Origin: CBDDHT01 sp965228615
Lineage (GTDB): Bacteria > Pseudomonadota > Alphaproteobacteria > Rhizobiales > Methyloligellaceae
Assembly: GCA_965228615.1 (NCBI GenBank)
Contig: CBDDHT010000004.1
Coordinates: 1,736,001 to 1,800,000, forward strand
Direction: 5' to 3'
Length of the DNA stretch: 64,000 bases
Within the stretch, counting starts at the first letter, position 1. Every line of letters starts with the position of its first letter. Shown one piece after another: positions 8,059 through 17,028 of this stretch. The notes below the pieces were generated by a model. That model was given only the letters and a program-made list of their open reading frames with translations. It was not told the origin of the DNA and ran no database searches. The translations under genes and the position numbers were made by a program.

Positions 8059-8325
8059 TCAATCCTCGGAGTTTAGCTGTTCTGCTTTGAAGCCGCCAAA
8101 ACCATCTTCAACAATGGTGAAGCCGAGTTTCTGGCCCTTTTCCAGCTTGCCCATCCCGGCGCTCTCGACCGCCGACTTATGAACGAAAATATCATTTCCG
8201 GCATCGTCCGTGATGTAGCCGCCGAATGGGTTTCTTTTGGCGTTGTATGATTTGACTGTGCCCGATGCTTTTCCAGGCTGCACACCCTTTTTGGCAGTCT
8301 TGTCCATTTCGGGCCGGTCACTCAT
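8059..8325 (-). CDS. Cold-shock-domain protein
   Basis: An 88-residue protein with one cold-shock OB fold: GTVKSYNAKRNPFGGYITDD then NDIFVHKSAVESAG, then the KGQKLGFTIVEDGFGGFKAEQ strand. The RNP1-like strand is diverged from the usual KGFGFI (here NPFGGYI), while RNP2 (IFVHKSAV) is intact. An extra basic 20-residue N-terminus precedes the domain. It presumably binds single-stranded nucleic acid. It is separate from the LysR operon, with a gap of about 50 nt. Confidence 0.85.
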   Translation of the reverse strand: MSDRPEMDKTAKKGVQPGKASGTVKSYNAKRNPFGGYITDDAGNDIFVHKSAVESAGMGKLEKGQKLGFTIVEDGFGGFKAEQLNSED

Positions 8326-8466
8326 AGCGTCTGTCTCCTACCATTCCGCGGGTTCTCGGCCAGCGACACTACCGTGGCACCGCCCGCATCTCGTTAAGCT
8401 GATTTCAATCATCGCGCCGTTGAGTTTCGCATGCAACAGCAATGCAGTAACTTGGGAGAAGAAACG

Positions 8467-9594
8467 TCATCCCTCACGGCGATTGCCCTGGAAAAGCCCC
8501 TTCAATGCATGCGTTTTCTTTGCGGCCAACATGCCTTTTTGGGAATTCATTAAGCGCCCGATCGGTGTTGCGCAGGAATGGACGAGGCGTTTGATCGGCA
8601 CATAGGCGATAAAGGCGCACGACAGGAGCACGTGAAACAGCCAGTTGGCCTCCGTAACAAAGCCGGATTGGGCAACGCGTTCGGGAATAAGGACTGCGAA
8701 TAGCGCTCCGATCGGAGAGGCTGCGGCGTTGCCGCCCTGTGCAAGACGCATCCCTTCGACGAGAAAGCCCGTCACCACGACAACCAGGAGGAAGATAGCC
8801 GTCGGCGTATCCGTGAATTTCTGATCCGGCGTTCCATTCACCCGGGCCCGATAGATGAGCGCCAGGATGCAACCAACCATCACCATCAGCCCGGTGATGT
8901 CGTATGTGAAATCAAAGGCCAACCTCACCGGGTGGCTCTGGTCATGCCACAGGGTCGTCATGCCGAATGCCGGGAAGGCCTCGCGAAAAAACACGGCGAG
9001 GATCTCCGTCGCGAACATCAATCCAAAGCCCCAGAAGATCAACTGGTGACGAACCCAGCGAAACGGACTGACATTGAGCAATGTCTTGTGAAGGATAACC
9101 TCGTCGATGAGGGTCTTCTTGAGGGCAACGGAGTCGATTGTGTCGCGCGATACCACATGACCGTAGCGCCGCCAGGTCGGAGCATTCCCTGCGACCAGGA
9201 TGCGATAGAGCCCCCAGTCGAGAACGACGAGGGCGGCAAGTGCCACCGGTCCGAATATGATCCATTTGAATTCCATGCGGCCCTGCAGTGTTTCGTGCAG
9301 AAAATGACCGCCAAGCGCTGCGACGGCCAGGACATAGGTCCAGGCTCCAAGCCATAGCGCCGCGCCGAACACGCGCCTCAATCCATCGCTTTCGAACATG
9401 CGCGTGAGCACGAATATCGCGAAGAATACGACGCCAGATGCCAACAGCAATGTCGCGATCAGGAAGAGCCCATAACCCCATGCGGCTCCGATCACATTTG
9501 CCGTGCCGGCGAGAAAGAGAATTGCAGCCACGGCAATGGGACCGACGGTCCCCGGTCGCAGCGTCTTGTTTGCGACGGCCTCAACGGTCGCCAT
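8467..9594 (-). CDS. NarI/HdrE-like membrane cytochrome b subunit
   Basis: A 375-residue integral membrane protein with about six to eight hydrophobic helices: two at the N-terminus (residues about 17-62) and further pairs around 80-100, 110-130, 185-205, 230-250, 265-285 and 315-335. The central part (SPFRWVRHQLIFWGFGLMFA and later NWLFHVLLSCAFIAYVPIKR) resembles respiratory nitrate reductase gamma and heterodisulfide reductase HdrE cytochromes. The His residues are plausible haem ligands. It follows the corrinoid gene by 15 nt in the same minus-strand operon. It may pass electrons between quinone and a soluble Fe-S/Mo protein, for example the oxidoreductase at 42.6-45.3 kb. That link is inference. 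Confidence 0.75.
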   Translation of the reverse strand: MATVEAVANKTLRPGTVGPIAVAAILFLAGTANVIGAAWGYGLFLIATLLLASGVVFFAIFVLTRMFESDGLRRVFGAALWLGAWTYVLAVAALGGHFLHETLQGRMEFKWIIFGPVALAALVVLDWGLYRILVAGNAPTWRRYGHVVSRDTIDSVALKKTLIDEVILHKTLLNVSPFRWVRHQLIFWGFGLMFATEILAVFFREAFPAFGMTTLWHDQSHPVRLAFDFTYDITGLMVMVGCILALIYRARVNGTPDQKFTDTPTAIFLLVVVVTGFLVEGMRLAQGGNAAASPIGALFAVLIPERVAQSGFVTEANWLFHVLLSCAFIAYVPIKRLVHSCATPIGRLMNSQKGMLAAKKTHALKGLFQGNRREG

Positions 9595-9609
9595 GACGGG
9601 CAGTCCCTA

Positions 9610-10455
9610 TTATTCCGCTGCTGTTGCAGCTTCCGCCTTGGCTTCTTCGCGCAATCGGTCGATCTCCAGCATCGCAGCGTGCAGATCCGGCAGTCCGCCG
9701 GGCACGTTGTCATGTTCGCCAACGCAGGCTTTTGCCTTCTCCACGGCGACAAGAGCGTCCATCGCATAGGCATCGGCACCGATCTTATCACACCAGGCCT
9801 GGGAAATCGGCGCACCGCCAACGAAGACCTTCACTTCTTCGCGAAGACCTTCGGACGTGATCAGTTTCAGGGTTTCCCACTGCATGTTCATCGTCGTTGT
9901 GAGCAGGGCAGAGAAACCGACGATCTTCGGGCTGTGCTCGCGAATGGCTTCGATGAAGTCTTCGGGCGAGACCGAAACGCCCAGGTCAACAACGGTGAAC
10001 CCGGCGGCTTCCAACATCATGGCGACGATTTTCTTGCCAATGTCATGCAAGTCACCCTGAACGGTGCCGATGACAACCGTTCCGACATCGGCCGTCTTCT
10101 CTGCAATGATGAGCGGCTTCAGGACGGCCAAGGCTTCGTGCATGCATTTGGCCGACATCATCACTTCAGGCAGGAAATACTCATCCATCTTGAAGCGTCG
10201 GCCAACCTCGGCAATTCCGGTTGCCATAGGCCCCGCAATCAAGGTCCGTGCCGTGATATCCTTAGTCAGCGCAGTATCGATGAAACCGACCGTATCCTGG
10301 TGCTCGCCGTCGATAATGTTCCACTCAAGCTCATGAAAGAGCTCTTTGACCTCGGGCGGCGCATCCGTCCAGCGATCCGTCTCGAGGGAATCCTCGAAAT
10401 CATATTGCAGGTCTTCGAGATCGAATTCTTTCTCGGTATCGATTTCCAACGGCAT
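9610..10455 (-). CDS. Corrinoid protein (methyl carrier) 1, MtaC/MtbC-like
   Basis: About 281 residues. An N-terminal helical cap (ELFHELEWNIIDGEHQDTVG, then MDEYFLPEVMMSAKCMHEAL) is followed by a Rossmann-like B12 domain. The base-off cobalamin motif D-x-H-x-x-G is GDLHDIGKKIV, and the later GFSALLTTTMN and VFVGGAP strands are typical. These proteins carry a methyl group on cobalt between two methyltransferases. The ATG at 10455 is preferred over an upstream TTG because GGAAG lies 8 nt upstream. The gene sits between its presumed substrate-side methyltransferase (54-69 nt away) and the cytochrome b gene. An acidic, Ala-rich tail extends the C-terminus. Confidence 0.9.
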   Translation of the reverse strand: MPLEIDTEKEFDLEDLQYDFEDSLETDRWTDAPPEVKELFHELEWNIIDGEHQDTVGFIDTALTKDITARTLIAGPMATGIAEVGRRFKMDEYFLPEVMMSAKCMHEALAVLKPLIIAEKTADVGTVVIGTVQGDLHDIGKKIVAMMLEAAGFTVVDLGVSVSPEDFIEAIREHSPKIVGFSALLTTTMNMQWETLKLITSEGLREEVKVFVGGAPISQAWCDKIGADAYAMDALVAVEKAKACVGEHDNVPGGLPDLHAAMLEIDRLREEAKAEAATAAE

Positions 10456-10524
10456 GGGCTCAGCTTCCAACCTTTTCGCGATATCGCTGTGGCAAACGTG
10501 GCATCGTCAACATCTTCAAGGGCG

Positions 10525-11907
10525 CTACTCCGCCGCCTCCGCCTTCGGCCGGCGCTTGCGCCTGCGCTTCGGCGTCGGATCCCAAGGCTCGTAACCCTCG
10601 CCCGTATCGGCGCCGGGCGGCGGTTCCTTGGGGAGCGGATATTTGCCGTATTCGTGACACTCATCGATCATGGCGAGGGTGTTTTCAACGGGCACGTCAT
10701 GCTCGAGACGATGCGATGAACTCAGCAGGAAGCCGCCGCCATGGCCGACTTCCCAGATGCGCGCCCGCACCTCGGCCCGGACATCCTCGACCGTTCCCCA
10801 GGGAAGCGTTTCCTGCACGTCGATACCGCCATAGAAGAACATCTCGTTGCCGAGCTGGCGCTTCTTCGCGGCCGGGTTCGAGTGCCGTGCAACCTTGGGC
10901 GGCATGCTGTCGTAACCATCGACACCGCACGCCATGAGGTTACGCATAAAGGGCTCGGGGATCGCACCGCAGCTATGGAACTGGATCAGTCCTTCCGGAT
11001 TGCGCTCGCGATAGAACTTCCTCGTTTCCGTGACGGCACGCATATAGTGCGGCTGAAGTTGCTTTTCGTACATGTCGAGCGACATGAACGCTGTCTTTTC
11101 ACTGGCCAGATCTTCCGGGCTCATGCGCAACCAATCGATATATTCGCCGCACTGCGTGAGGAAGGCCTTGTTGAATTCGATCTCGAGATCCGTGAGCTTG
11201 GTCAGCATGGCATCAAGGAACTCCGCCGACTCGATGAAGTCGGAAAAGATCTTGGCGTAGCCCACCATGTATTTGGCCTGCTCGAAGAGACCGCCGCGAC
11301 CGCCCTGCCCCATGAGTGCAAATGGCGTTTCTTCATGCACATAACGGCAGTATTCGCGCAACGTCATGCCAGGAATGGGAGAGTCGACCCAGCAGGACTC
11401 ATCCCATGGGTCGGGCCACGGGAAGGCTTCCAACTGCTTCAGTCCCTCCTCGAGCGGCGCGCTCGTGGCATGGAACAGCGGATAGCCGATCATCTCATAA
11501 TAGCCGCCCTCTTCGTGCGGCGTCCATTTCCGGATGACACCCCACTCGTCGACATTGATCTCAACGTCGGGCGGCGGAATGCCCATATCGAACGGGATTT
11601 CTTCGAACTTGATGGGGCGGAAGCCCGGAGAGCCGCCCGGTGTGCCAATCGAGATGCGCACGAAGTCCAGATCCAGTTTCTCGGCCAGATCCAGCTCGAA
11701 GGCGACATCGGTCGTCCAGGTCGTCGACCCGGTCCGATAATTCCGCACATCGGTATTGTACTGCATGCCGAGGCCCTTGCGGAGGTTCTGATAACCTTCC
11801 ACGGTTCCCCAAAGGCCGACCGGCACCCGATCGGGCTCGCGCAGATGCAGGGCATCAAGCACGCGTTTGCGTTGTTCTGGAATCGCTCTACCGACGATCG
11901 CCGTCAT
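10525..11907 (-). CDS. URO-D-family corrinoid methyltransferase 1 (MtaA/CmuA-type)
   Basis: A 460-residue uroporphyrinogen-decarboxylase-fold protein. The zinc-binding H-x-C motif of methylcobalamin methyltransferases is present (LIQFHSCGAIPE), with the GIDVQETLPWGTVEDVRAEV strand near the C-terminus. The start at 11907 follows GGAGGACGGAAG. At about 460 residues it is longer than URO-D (about 350). Extra length lies in the middle and in a Lys/Arg-rich tail (PKRRRKRRPKAEAAE). Members of this group move methyl groups between a substrate and a corrinoid protein; the partner is encoded next downstream. It does not look like haem-pathway HemE. Substrate unknown. A degenerate operator-like site lies 68-80 nt upstream. 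Confidence 0.85.
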   Translation of the reverse strand: MTAIVGRAIPEQRKRVLDALHLREPDRVPVGLWGTVEGYQNLRKGLGMQYNTDVRNYRTGSTTWTTDVAFELDLAEKLDLDFVRISIGTPGGSPGFRPIKFEEIPFDMGIPPPDVEINVDEWGVIRKWTPHEEGGYYEMIGYPLFHATSAPLEEGLKQLEAFPWPDPWDESCWVDSPIPGMTLREYCRYVHEETPFALMGQGGRGGLFEQAKYMVGYAKIFSDFIESAEFLDAMLTKLTDLEIEFNKAFLTQCGEYIDWLRMSPEDLASEKTAFMSLDMYEKQLQPHYMRAVTETRKFYRERNPEGLIQFHSCGAIPEPFMRNLMACGVDGYDSMPPKVARHSNPAAKKRQLGNEMFFYGGIDVQETLPWGTVEDVRAEVRARIWEVGHGGGFLLSSSHRLEHDVPVENTLAMIDECHEYGKYPLPKEPPPGADTGEGYEPWDPTPKRRRKRRPKAEAAE

Positions 11908-11974
11908 CTTCCGTCCTCCTCGGAAAACGCTGGATGCGGGCACGGACACTTTCGGTCCTTCATTGGCTCGCACC

Positions 11975-11987
11975 ATGTTGAATACAT
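11975..11987. promoter_or_regulatory. Candidate operator, degenerate copy
   Basis: ATGTTGAATACAT, 68-80 nt upstream of the methyltransferase start. It matches 11 of 13 positions of the core ATTTTGAATATAT found at 55124-55140 and, in the other orientation, at 45672-45688. The differences preserve the outer symmetry (ATGT/ACAT). Proposed as the third member of one regulon; inference. Confidence 0.45.
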
Positions 11988-12181
11988 AATCTATATCGCC
12001 AAATACGAACGGTCGACACGCGACAGGGTACCTACCCCATGCTGCAAACGCATAGGTTAATTGTGGGATTTGGGGGAGATGTTGTCCGCTTTGTGAGGGC
12101 TTTTGGGTATGGATGGGGCGGCCTCGAGCGGTATCACGGATATCCGCTGTTGCGATCCGGCGGCATGGCGCCGTGTTGGTA

Positions 12182-12834
12182 GATCTGGATTTATATCGCT
12201 CACGGCTATTCCGCGCTGATGCGCGGGCCTCCGCGGGGGCGGCCTAACCGGCCGGCGCGCGGTCGCGCTTGCCGCGCCACTATGGCGCGGTGATCCTTGT
12301 TCCAATGTGGCATTGGAAAAATGAGCTGGTGCTGTCCGGCATGATAGGGCCGAGCTGTTGGATCTGAGTTTATTTCGCTCACGGCTGTTCCACGCCGTTG
12401 GCGTGGGCCTCCGCGGGGGCGGCCTGACCGGCCGGCGCGCGGTCGCGCTTGCCGCGCCACTATGGCGCGGTGATCCTTGTTCCAATGTGGCATTGGAAAA
12501 ATGAGCTGGTGCTGTCCGGCATGATAGGGCCGAGCTGTTGGATCTGAGTTTATTTCGCTCACGGCTGTTCCACGCCGTTGGCGTGGGCCTCCGCGGGGGC
12601 GGCCTGACCGGCCGGCGCGCGGTCGCGCTTGCCGCGCCACTATGGCGCGGTTATCTCGGACACACTGAAAATCGTGCCGCAGAGCACCAGCCATACGGCA
12701 CAATCTCTCATAGAACCAAGAACAACCGAGCGACTAGCGAGGCAAGGCCAAGCGGCCGCCGCCCGGCCAGGGCGCCCCCGCGGAGGCCCGCGCAAAAGCG
12801 CGGAATAGCCGTGAGCGAAATAAACTCAAATCTC
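12182..12834. repeat. Structured-repeat array 1: three direct copies and one inverted copy
   Basis: Four copies of an about 115-120-nt element at about 12182-12303, 12361-12483 and 12541-12653 (one orientation) and 12713-12834 (inverted). Each starts with a segment containing TTTCGCTCACGGCT. It then folds as hairpin A (CCGCGC-loop-GCGCGG or CCACGCC-loop-GGCGTGG) and hairpin B (CGGCC-TGACC-GGCCG or CGCCC-loop-GGGCG), followed by further GC-rich stems. Copies 2 and 3 lie in an exact 180-bp tandem duplication (12301-12480 repeated from 12481 to about 12650), which includes a small hairpin TCCAATG-TGG-CATTGGA. No gene is supported in this gap; long reading frames here are by-products of GC-rich repeats. 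Confidence 0.85.
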
Positions 12835-12906
12835 AAAACACGGCACGATCCCACCGTACCGCACCATCAAACCGTATCGCACCAGCAACCGGCCCTCATG
12901 CCTTCC

Positions 12907-14649
12907 TCAAGCAGCAGACGCGCTAACCGCCTCAGCAGACGCATCCGACAAACGCCACGGCACCAAAGCCGCACGCTCAGTATGCTGGTCGACGACTTCG
13001 CGGATGTAACGCGCCTCTTGCGAGCGCCGGGCACGCAAGACGGGATCGGTGACGTCGAGTGGCATGAGTGACTGATTAACCACCCAGGCATAGGGCTCGA
13101 TCTCGGCACGTCTGAGATCGCGCTGCAGCTCGGCCGCTTCGTGAACCGGCGTCGCTTCGGGTATCGTGCACAGCAGGATGCGCGTAAAGGCCGGATCGCG
13201 CAGCCGCTCCAAGAGTTGCATGACAGCTTCCGGCACTGCCTGGGCCTGCCGGTTCACCTCGGCATGGAATGATTGAGCCGCATCGAGCAGCAGAATCGTA
13301 TGACCGGTTGGGGCAGTATCGAGAACCACGAATTTGTTCTGTGCCTTGTCCACGGTTGCAGCAAATGCCTGGAAGACCGCGATCTCCTCCGTACAAGGCG
13401 ATGCAAGATCTTCCTCCAGAAGCGCGCGGGCATCGTCATCGAGATTAGCGCCGGTGGTGCGCATCACCTCTTCGCGGTACTTGGAGACTTCCGCTTCCGG
13501 ATCGATGGCCTCGACGGTGAGCGTCTCAGGCGCATCGACGACAGCGCGCGCGACATGCCCTGTCGGATCGGTTGTCGTCAGCAATACCTCATGACCGCGC
13601 GCGGCCAGCGCCTTCGCGATATCGATCGCCATCGTGGTCTTGCCGACGCCGCCCTTACCCATGGTCATGACGACGCCGCGGCCGCTCTTGTCCATATCAT
13701 CGACCAGACTCTCAAAAGCCGGAAGATCCGGCACCGGAGCATTGTCGGCAGCGTCGCTCTCGCTTGCATCGGCGTCGAAGAAAGTTGCCAACGCATCAAG
13801 GCCGATAAGCTGACGCGCTTTCAACGGAACCGTTGTTCGTGGAAACGAGGACAGCGCGGCCGGCACGCTTTCGAGCGCTGTCGACCCGTAATTCTCCAAA
13901 TCCAATGCGATGGCATCATTCGGATCGCTGGCACGGAACACTCCATTGACCAGAAGTTGCTGCGATTTGATGCCAAGTTCGGCCAGCTCGACGCTCGTCC
14001 GCGCGGCTTCATCGAGTGCCGCCGCATCGGGACGGCTTACAAGGATCAACGTCGTGCGGCCGGCATCGGCCAATGCATCGACCGCATCGGAATACAGCTC
14101 GCGTTGGTCGGCCAGTCCCTGAAGTGGCCCCATGAAGGACGTACCGGCAGCCGATCCATCGATAAAACCGGTCCATGCGGTCGGTAGCGAAAGCAACCGG
14201 AGCGTATGGCCTGTCGGCGCCGTATCGAACACCACGTGATCGAACCCGGTTGTCACGTCCGGGTTGGCCAGGAGCTTGGCGAATTCGTCGAAGGCCGCGA
14301 TCTCGACCGTGCAGGCTCCGGCGAGTTGCTCTTCCATGCTCGTGATAGCGGCTTCAGGCAGCACGCCGCGAAAAGGACCGATGACCTTATCGCGATAGGC
14401 CTCTGCCGCCTGTTCCGGATCGACGTTCAGACCATAGAGCCCGTCGACACCTTCGATCGGGCTCGGCGTTGTTGCAATATCGCAGCCGAACACCTCATGG
14501 ATATTCGAGGCCGGATCTGTACTGACAATAAGGACCTTATGACCTCTTTTTGCCAATGCAACTGCGGTGGCGCAGGAACTCGACGTCTTGCCGACGCCGC
14601 CCTTGCCTGTGAAGAAAAGAACCGGCGTCGGATTATCCAGAAAGCTCAT
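12907..14649 (-). CDS. arsA: ArsA arsenite-activated ATPase (two-domain)
   Basis: A 580-residue ATPase with two homologous halves. Each half has a deviant Walker A (FTGKGGVGKTSSSC near residue 13; TMGKGGVGKTTMA near residue 328) and the DTAPTGHT signature (DTAPTGHTLRLL and DTAPTGHTILLL). Two of the metalloid-site cysteines of E. coli ArsA are preserved in context (GACTVEIAAFDEF and SPCTEEIAVFQAF). The position equivalent to the third (Cys172) is not Cys here (AGTSFMGPL). ArsA energises arsenite export by an ArsB-type pump; no pump gene lies in this window. It is encoded 8 nt after arsD, as a minus-strand arsDA pair. Confidence 0.92.
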   Translation of the reverse strand: MSFLDNPTPVLFFTGKGGVGKTSSSCATAVALAKRGHKVLIVSTDPASNIHEVFGCDIATTPSPIEGVDGLYGLNVDPEQAAEAYRDKVIGPFRGVLPEAAITSMEEQLAGACTVEIAAFDEFAKLLANPDVTTGFDHVVFDTAPTGHTLRLLSLPTAWTGFIDGSAAGTSFMGPLQGLADQRELYSDAVDALADAGRTTLILVSRPDAAALDEAARTSVELAELGIKSQQLLVNGVFRASDPNDAIALDLENYGSTALESVPAALSSFPRTTVPLKARQLIGLDALATFFDADASESDAADNAPVPDLPAFESLVDDMDKSGRGVVMTMGKGGVGKTTMAIDIAKALAARGHEVLLTTTDPTGHVARAVVDAPETLTVEAIDPEAEVSKYREEVMRTTGANLDDDARALLEEDLASPCTEEIAVFQAFAATVDKAQNKFVVLDTAPTGHTILLLDAAQSFHAEVNRQAQAVPEAVMQLLERLRDPAFTRILLCTIPEATPVHEAAELQRDLRRAEIEPYAWVVNQSLMPLDVTDPVLRARRSQEARYIREVVDQHTERAALVPWRLSDASAEAVSASAA

Positions 14650-14657
14650 TGCCGCCC

Positions 14658-14960
14658 CTATTCCGCTTCAGCGCCAGCAAGGCCGAGCTTTTCGCCCAGC
14701 TCCGTACGGCTCGGATAGGTGCCTTTCGAAAACACCTCATCATTGACGAAGATCAAGGGCAGGCAGTCCATGCCATCGGTATCGAGCAACGTCTTAACAG
14801 TCGCGTTCTCCGCAAAAGCCGCCGGCTGGGCCGCAAGCGAAAATCGTTCGATATCGACACCCTTCTGCTGCGCCCATTCCAGGTCGGCTTTGAATTTGAG
14901 TTCGGTGTCGTTGCCGCTTCCACAACAGGAGGGCGGTTCGAAAACGGAGAGCTTGGCCAT
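14658..14960 (-). CDS. arsD: ArsD arsenic metallochaperone
   Basis: A 100-residue thioredoxin-like protein aligned with ArsD along its length: the vicinal Cys pair PSCCGSG near residue 12, GVDIERFSLAAQPAAFAEN, LPLIFVNDEV, and the YPSRTEL end. ArsD passes As(III) to ArsA. The extra Cys normally found about five residues after the pair is absent, giving a shorter metal loop. Some ArsD proteins keep only the pair. Encoded just upstream of arsA. Confidence 0.88.
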   Translation of the reverse strand: MAKLSVFEPPSCCGSGNDTELKFKADLEWAQQKGVDIERFSLAAQPAAFAENATVKTLLDTDGMDCLPLIFVNDEVFSKGTYPSRTELGEKLGLAGAEAE

Positions 14961-15164
14961 GGTAGTAACTCCCTAAATTGGATCCGGTCGTGCAGCTGCC
15001 GAGGACAGCCTGCGTTGCCCCCATAGAGCAATTCCTGACCCAATAGGCAAGATTCGGAAACGCATGACCAGCCCACACTATGTTGTGAGCAGATGTGCGG
15101 GATACTACTGTTTCGAGCTCCCTAATCACCTGATATCATTGATTTCCGGGAGGCTTTGCAACCG

Positions 15165-15921
15165 ATGATCGAGCGAATCGCGGGCGCGAGCACCCTTGCC
15201 TTCCTGCTGATTCTCGTCGGATGGATTCCGGCCCAATCCCAGGCTCAGGCAAAGAGATCAGCGCCCTGCGACCTCGCTCTTGTGCTCGCCGTCGATCTGT
15301 CTGCCAGCGTCAATATGTATGAATACCGCTTGCAGCATGGCGGTATCGCAGCGGCCTTTCGCCATCCGCTGGTGATCGACGCGATCCTCTCGACTGGATC
15401 CGGTGGAATCTGGGTCACATTGGTTCATTGGAGTGGCGTCAGCGAACAGACGCAGTCCGTTGGGTGGACGCAGATCCGGGACGAAACATCAGCCTTTGCA
15501 TTCGCTGCCACCGTCGACGCGCTGGCACGGCCGTACAATACGTCGGAGGAAGGCATTGGGACCGGAACGGCACTTGGCGGAGCGTTGCATTTCATAGCTC
15601 CTCTGTTCCGTGCGCCAGGTCCCAGTCGCTGTAACCGGCGGGTCGTCGACGTTAGCGGCGATGGCCGGTCCAATGTCGGACCAAAAATCAGACCGTCACG
15701 CAATGCGCTGCTTGCCGAGGGGCTCACCATCAACGGCCTGGCAATCCTCTCCGACGAGCCCGATCTTGGAGAGTATTACCAACACAATCTCATCGGAGGA
15801 CCGGCGGCATTCGTCATGACGGCATTCCACGAGTCCTTCGCGGTTGCCCCGCAACAAGCTCTTTCGCGAAATTGTCTCCAAACTCGCCTTTCGATACCCT
15901 TTGTCGCCCAACCTCCGATAA
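15165..15921 (+). pseudogene. DUF1194 (von Willebrand A-like) secreted protein, frameshifted near the end
   Basis: From the ATG at 15165 the protein has a signal peptide (ending near SQAQA) and a DUF1194 domain (CDLALVLAVDLSASVNMYEY, VVDVSGDGRSNVG, LAILSDEP, GGPAAFVMTAFHESFA). At about 15847-15850, in a CCCC run, the frame shifts. The expected C-terminus (RNKLFREIVSKLAFRYP, then PLSPNLR and stop at 15919-15921) continues in the +1 frame. The uninterrupted frame instead reads into unrelated sequence to 15944. One extra C would explain it. It is either a genuine recent mutation or a sequencing error. The -1 frame protein would lack the last helix. Confidence 0.8.
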
Positions 15922-15931
15922 GGCAGTCGCA

Positions 15932-16621
15932 ATGTCATCGATGAGATCCTTGCTGTCCGCCTCGCCGTCATCGTTGGAGCGCGCATTGGAATCCGAAGCC
16001 GATGCAGTGATCCTCGACCTTGAAGGCAAGACTGCCGGTATCGAGCGAGACGTCCCACTGCCTGTGGCGGCACGGCTCTATCTCAAACTCGGGCTGTCAG
16101 ACTGTGAGCGCCTGCTCGCAGCTGATCCAGATCCGGCAGGCATTCGGTTCGACGGAATTTTGCTGTCCAAGGTTGAGTTTCGGGAAACATTGCAAGCTGC
16201 CGACGCACTGATTGCACATCTGGAAAACGGAGGTGATCGGACGAAGAATTCCATCGACCTCCTACCTCTAATGGAAACACCAGTGGGAATTGTGAACGCT
16301 GGATCCATATGTGAAGGCATCGGCCGCGTGACACGACTGGCATTCGGTGCCGGCGATTACTGTCGAGCGCTCAGACTAAGAAGGACGCCTGACGAAACCG
16401 AACTGAATGATGCGCGCGAAGCCCTGGTTGTGGCCTCTCGATCGCTCTCGATCGAGTCGCCGATCGACACCCCCTTCCCGTATGCCGAAAATATCGCACA
16501 ATTTCGGCGCATCGCCGAGCGCAGCCGGGATATGGGATATCAAGGCAAGATCTGCATCCACCCCGATCAGGTCCCCATAGCAAACGCGGTTTTCGCGGCT
16601 GAGGAAGAGCACGGACGATAG
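15932..16621 (+). CDS. HpcH/HpaI aldolase/citrate-lyase beta-like protein, short
   Basis: About 229 residues starting MSSMRSLLSASPSSL. It resembles CitE/malyl-CoA lyase-type proteins: ADAVILDLEGKTAG strand, FDGILLSKVE, IDLLPLMETPVGIVNA, RLAFGAGDYCRAL, and the C-terminal GYQGKICIHPDQVPIANAVF. Family members are normally 270-300 residues. Here the first loop (FVPG in most) is altered, and the protein ends about 30-40 residues early. The region on both sides contains broken genes, so reduced or lost function is plausible. It would act on a CoA thioester or keto acid with a divalent metal. Confidence 0.7.
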   Translation: MSSMRSLLSASPSSLERALESEADAVILDLEGKTAGIERDVPLPVAARLYLKLGLSDCERLLAADPDPAGIRFDGILLSKVEFRETLQAADALIAHLENGGDRTKNSIDLLPLMETPVGIVNAGSICEGIGRVTRLAFGAGDYCRALRLRRTPDETELNDAREALVVASRSLSIESPIDTPFPYAENIAQFRRIAERSRDMGYQGKICIHPDQVPIANAVFAAEEEHGR

Positions 16622-16631
16622 TAACGCGTCA

Positions 16632-17010
16632 TCAAAAGACGCTGCCGGTCGGCGGGGCGCGTCCCGCTGGCTGAAATATGCGGTACAACAGAACCCGGCG
16701 ATCTCGATGAACGGCTTGCAGGAGCGTTTGTTTACGCTCGTCTTCAGCGGCCTCGTCTATCCACAAATCTGGGAAGATCCGGAGGTCGACCGCGAAGCGC
16801 TCAGGATTGAACCGGACAGCCACGTCGTCACCATCGCATCCGGCGGCTGCAACGTGTTGTCCTACTTGCTGGACAAACCACGCAAGCTGACAGCGCTCGA
16901 CCTCAACCGCGCGCACATCTCTCTCACCCGCTTGAAACTCACGGCCGCCGAGCGTCTCAGCAATTTCGAACAGTTTTACAGCTTTTTCGGCCTTGCCAAC
17001 GAAGCGGCCA
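16632..17010 (+). pseudogene. BtaA-like (DUF3419) N-terminal fragment
   Basis: The reading frame from about 16632 encodes KYAVQQNPAIS, then MNGLQERLFTLVFSGLVYPQ, IWEDPEVDREAL, HVVTIASGGCNVLSYLLDKP and LTALDLNRAHISLTRLKL. These match the start of DUF3419/BtaA enzymes (S-adenosylmethionine:diacylglycerol 3-amino-3-carboxypropyl transferase, betaine-lipid synthesis). The match ends near FFGLANEA (about 17005). About two thirds of the expected 400 residues are missing. The rest of the frame reads antisense through the end of the adenylate cyclase gene, so a deletion or rearrangement joint lies at about 17005-17028. Not expected to be functional. Confidence 0.8.
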
Positions 17011-17028
17011 CACGCGGCAGTCGGTGTG

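Noticed and set aside
10525..11907. HemE (uroporphyrinogen decarboxylase of haem synthesis)
   Set aside because: The protein is about 100 residues longer and has the H-x-C zinc motif of methyltransferases. It is also paired with a corrinoid carrier gene.
10741..12060. 439-codon open frame antisense to methyltransferase 1
   Set aside because: It is the mirror of a strongly supported gene and reads as a low-complexity protein; typical of GC-rich DNA.
12057..12703. Open frames of 140-165 codons within the repeat array
   Set aside because: They merely read the repeated GC-rich units and repeat themselves every 180 bp; composition is Arg/Ala/Pro-rich without any fold.
12182..12834. CRISPR-like array because of repeated units
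   Set aside because: Units are about 115-120 nt with internal hairpins, and copies occur in both orientations. There are no regular unique spacers of 30-40 nt and no cas genes.
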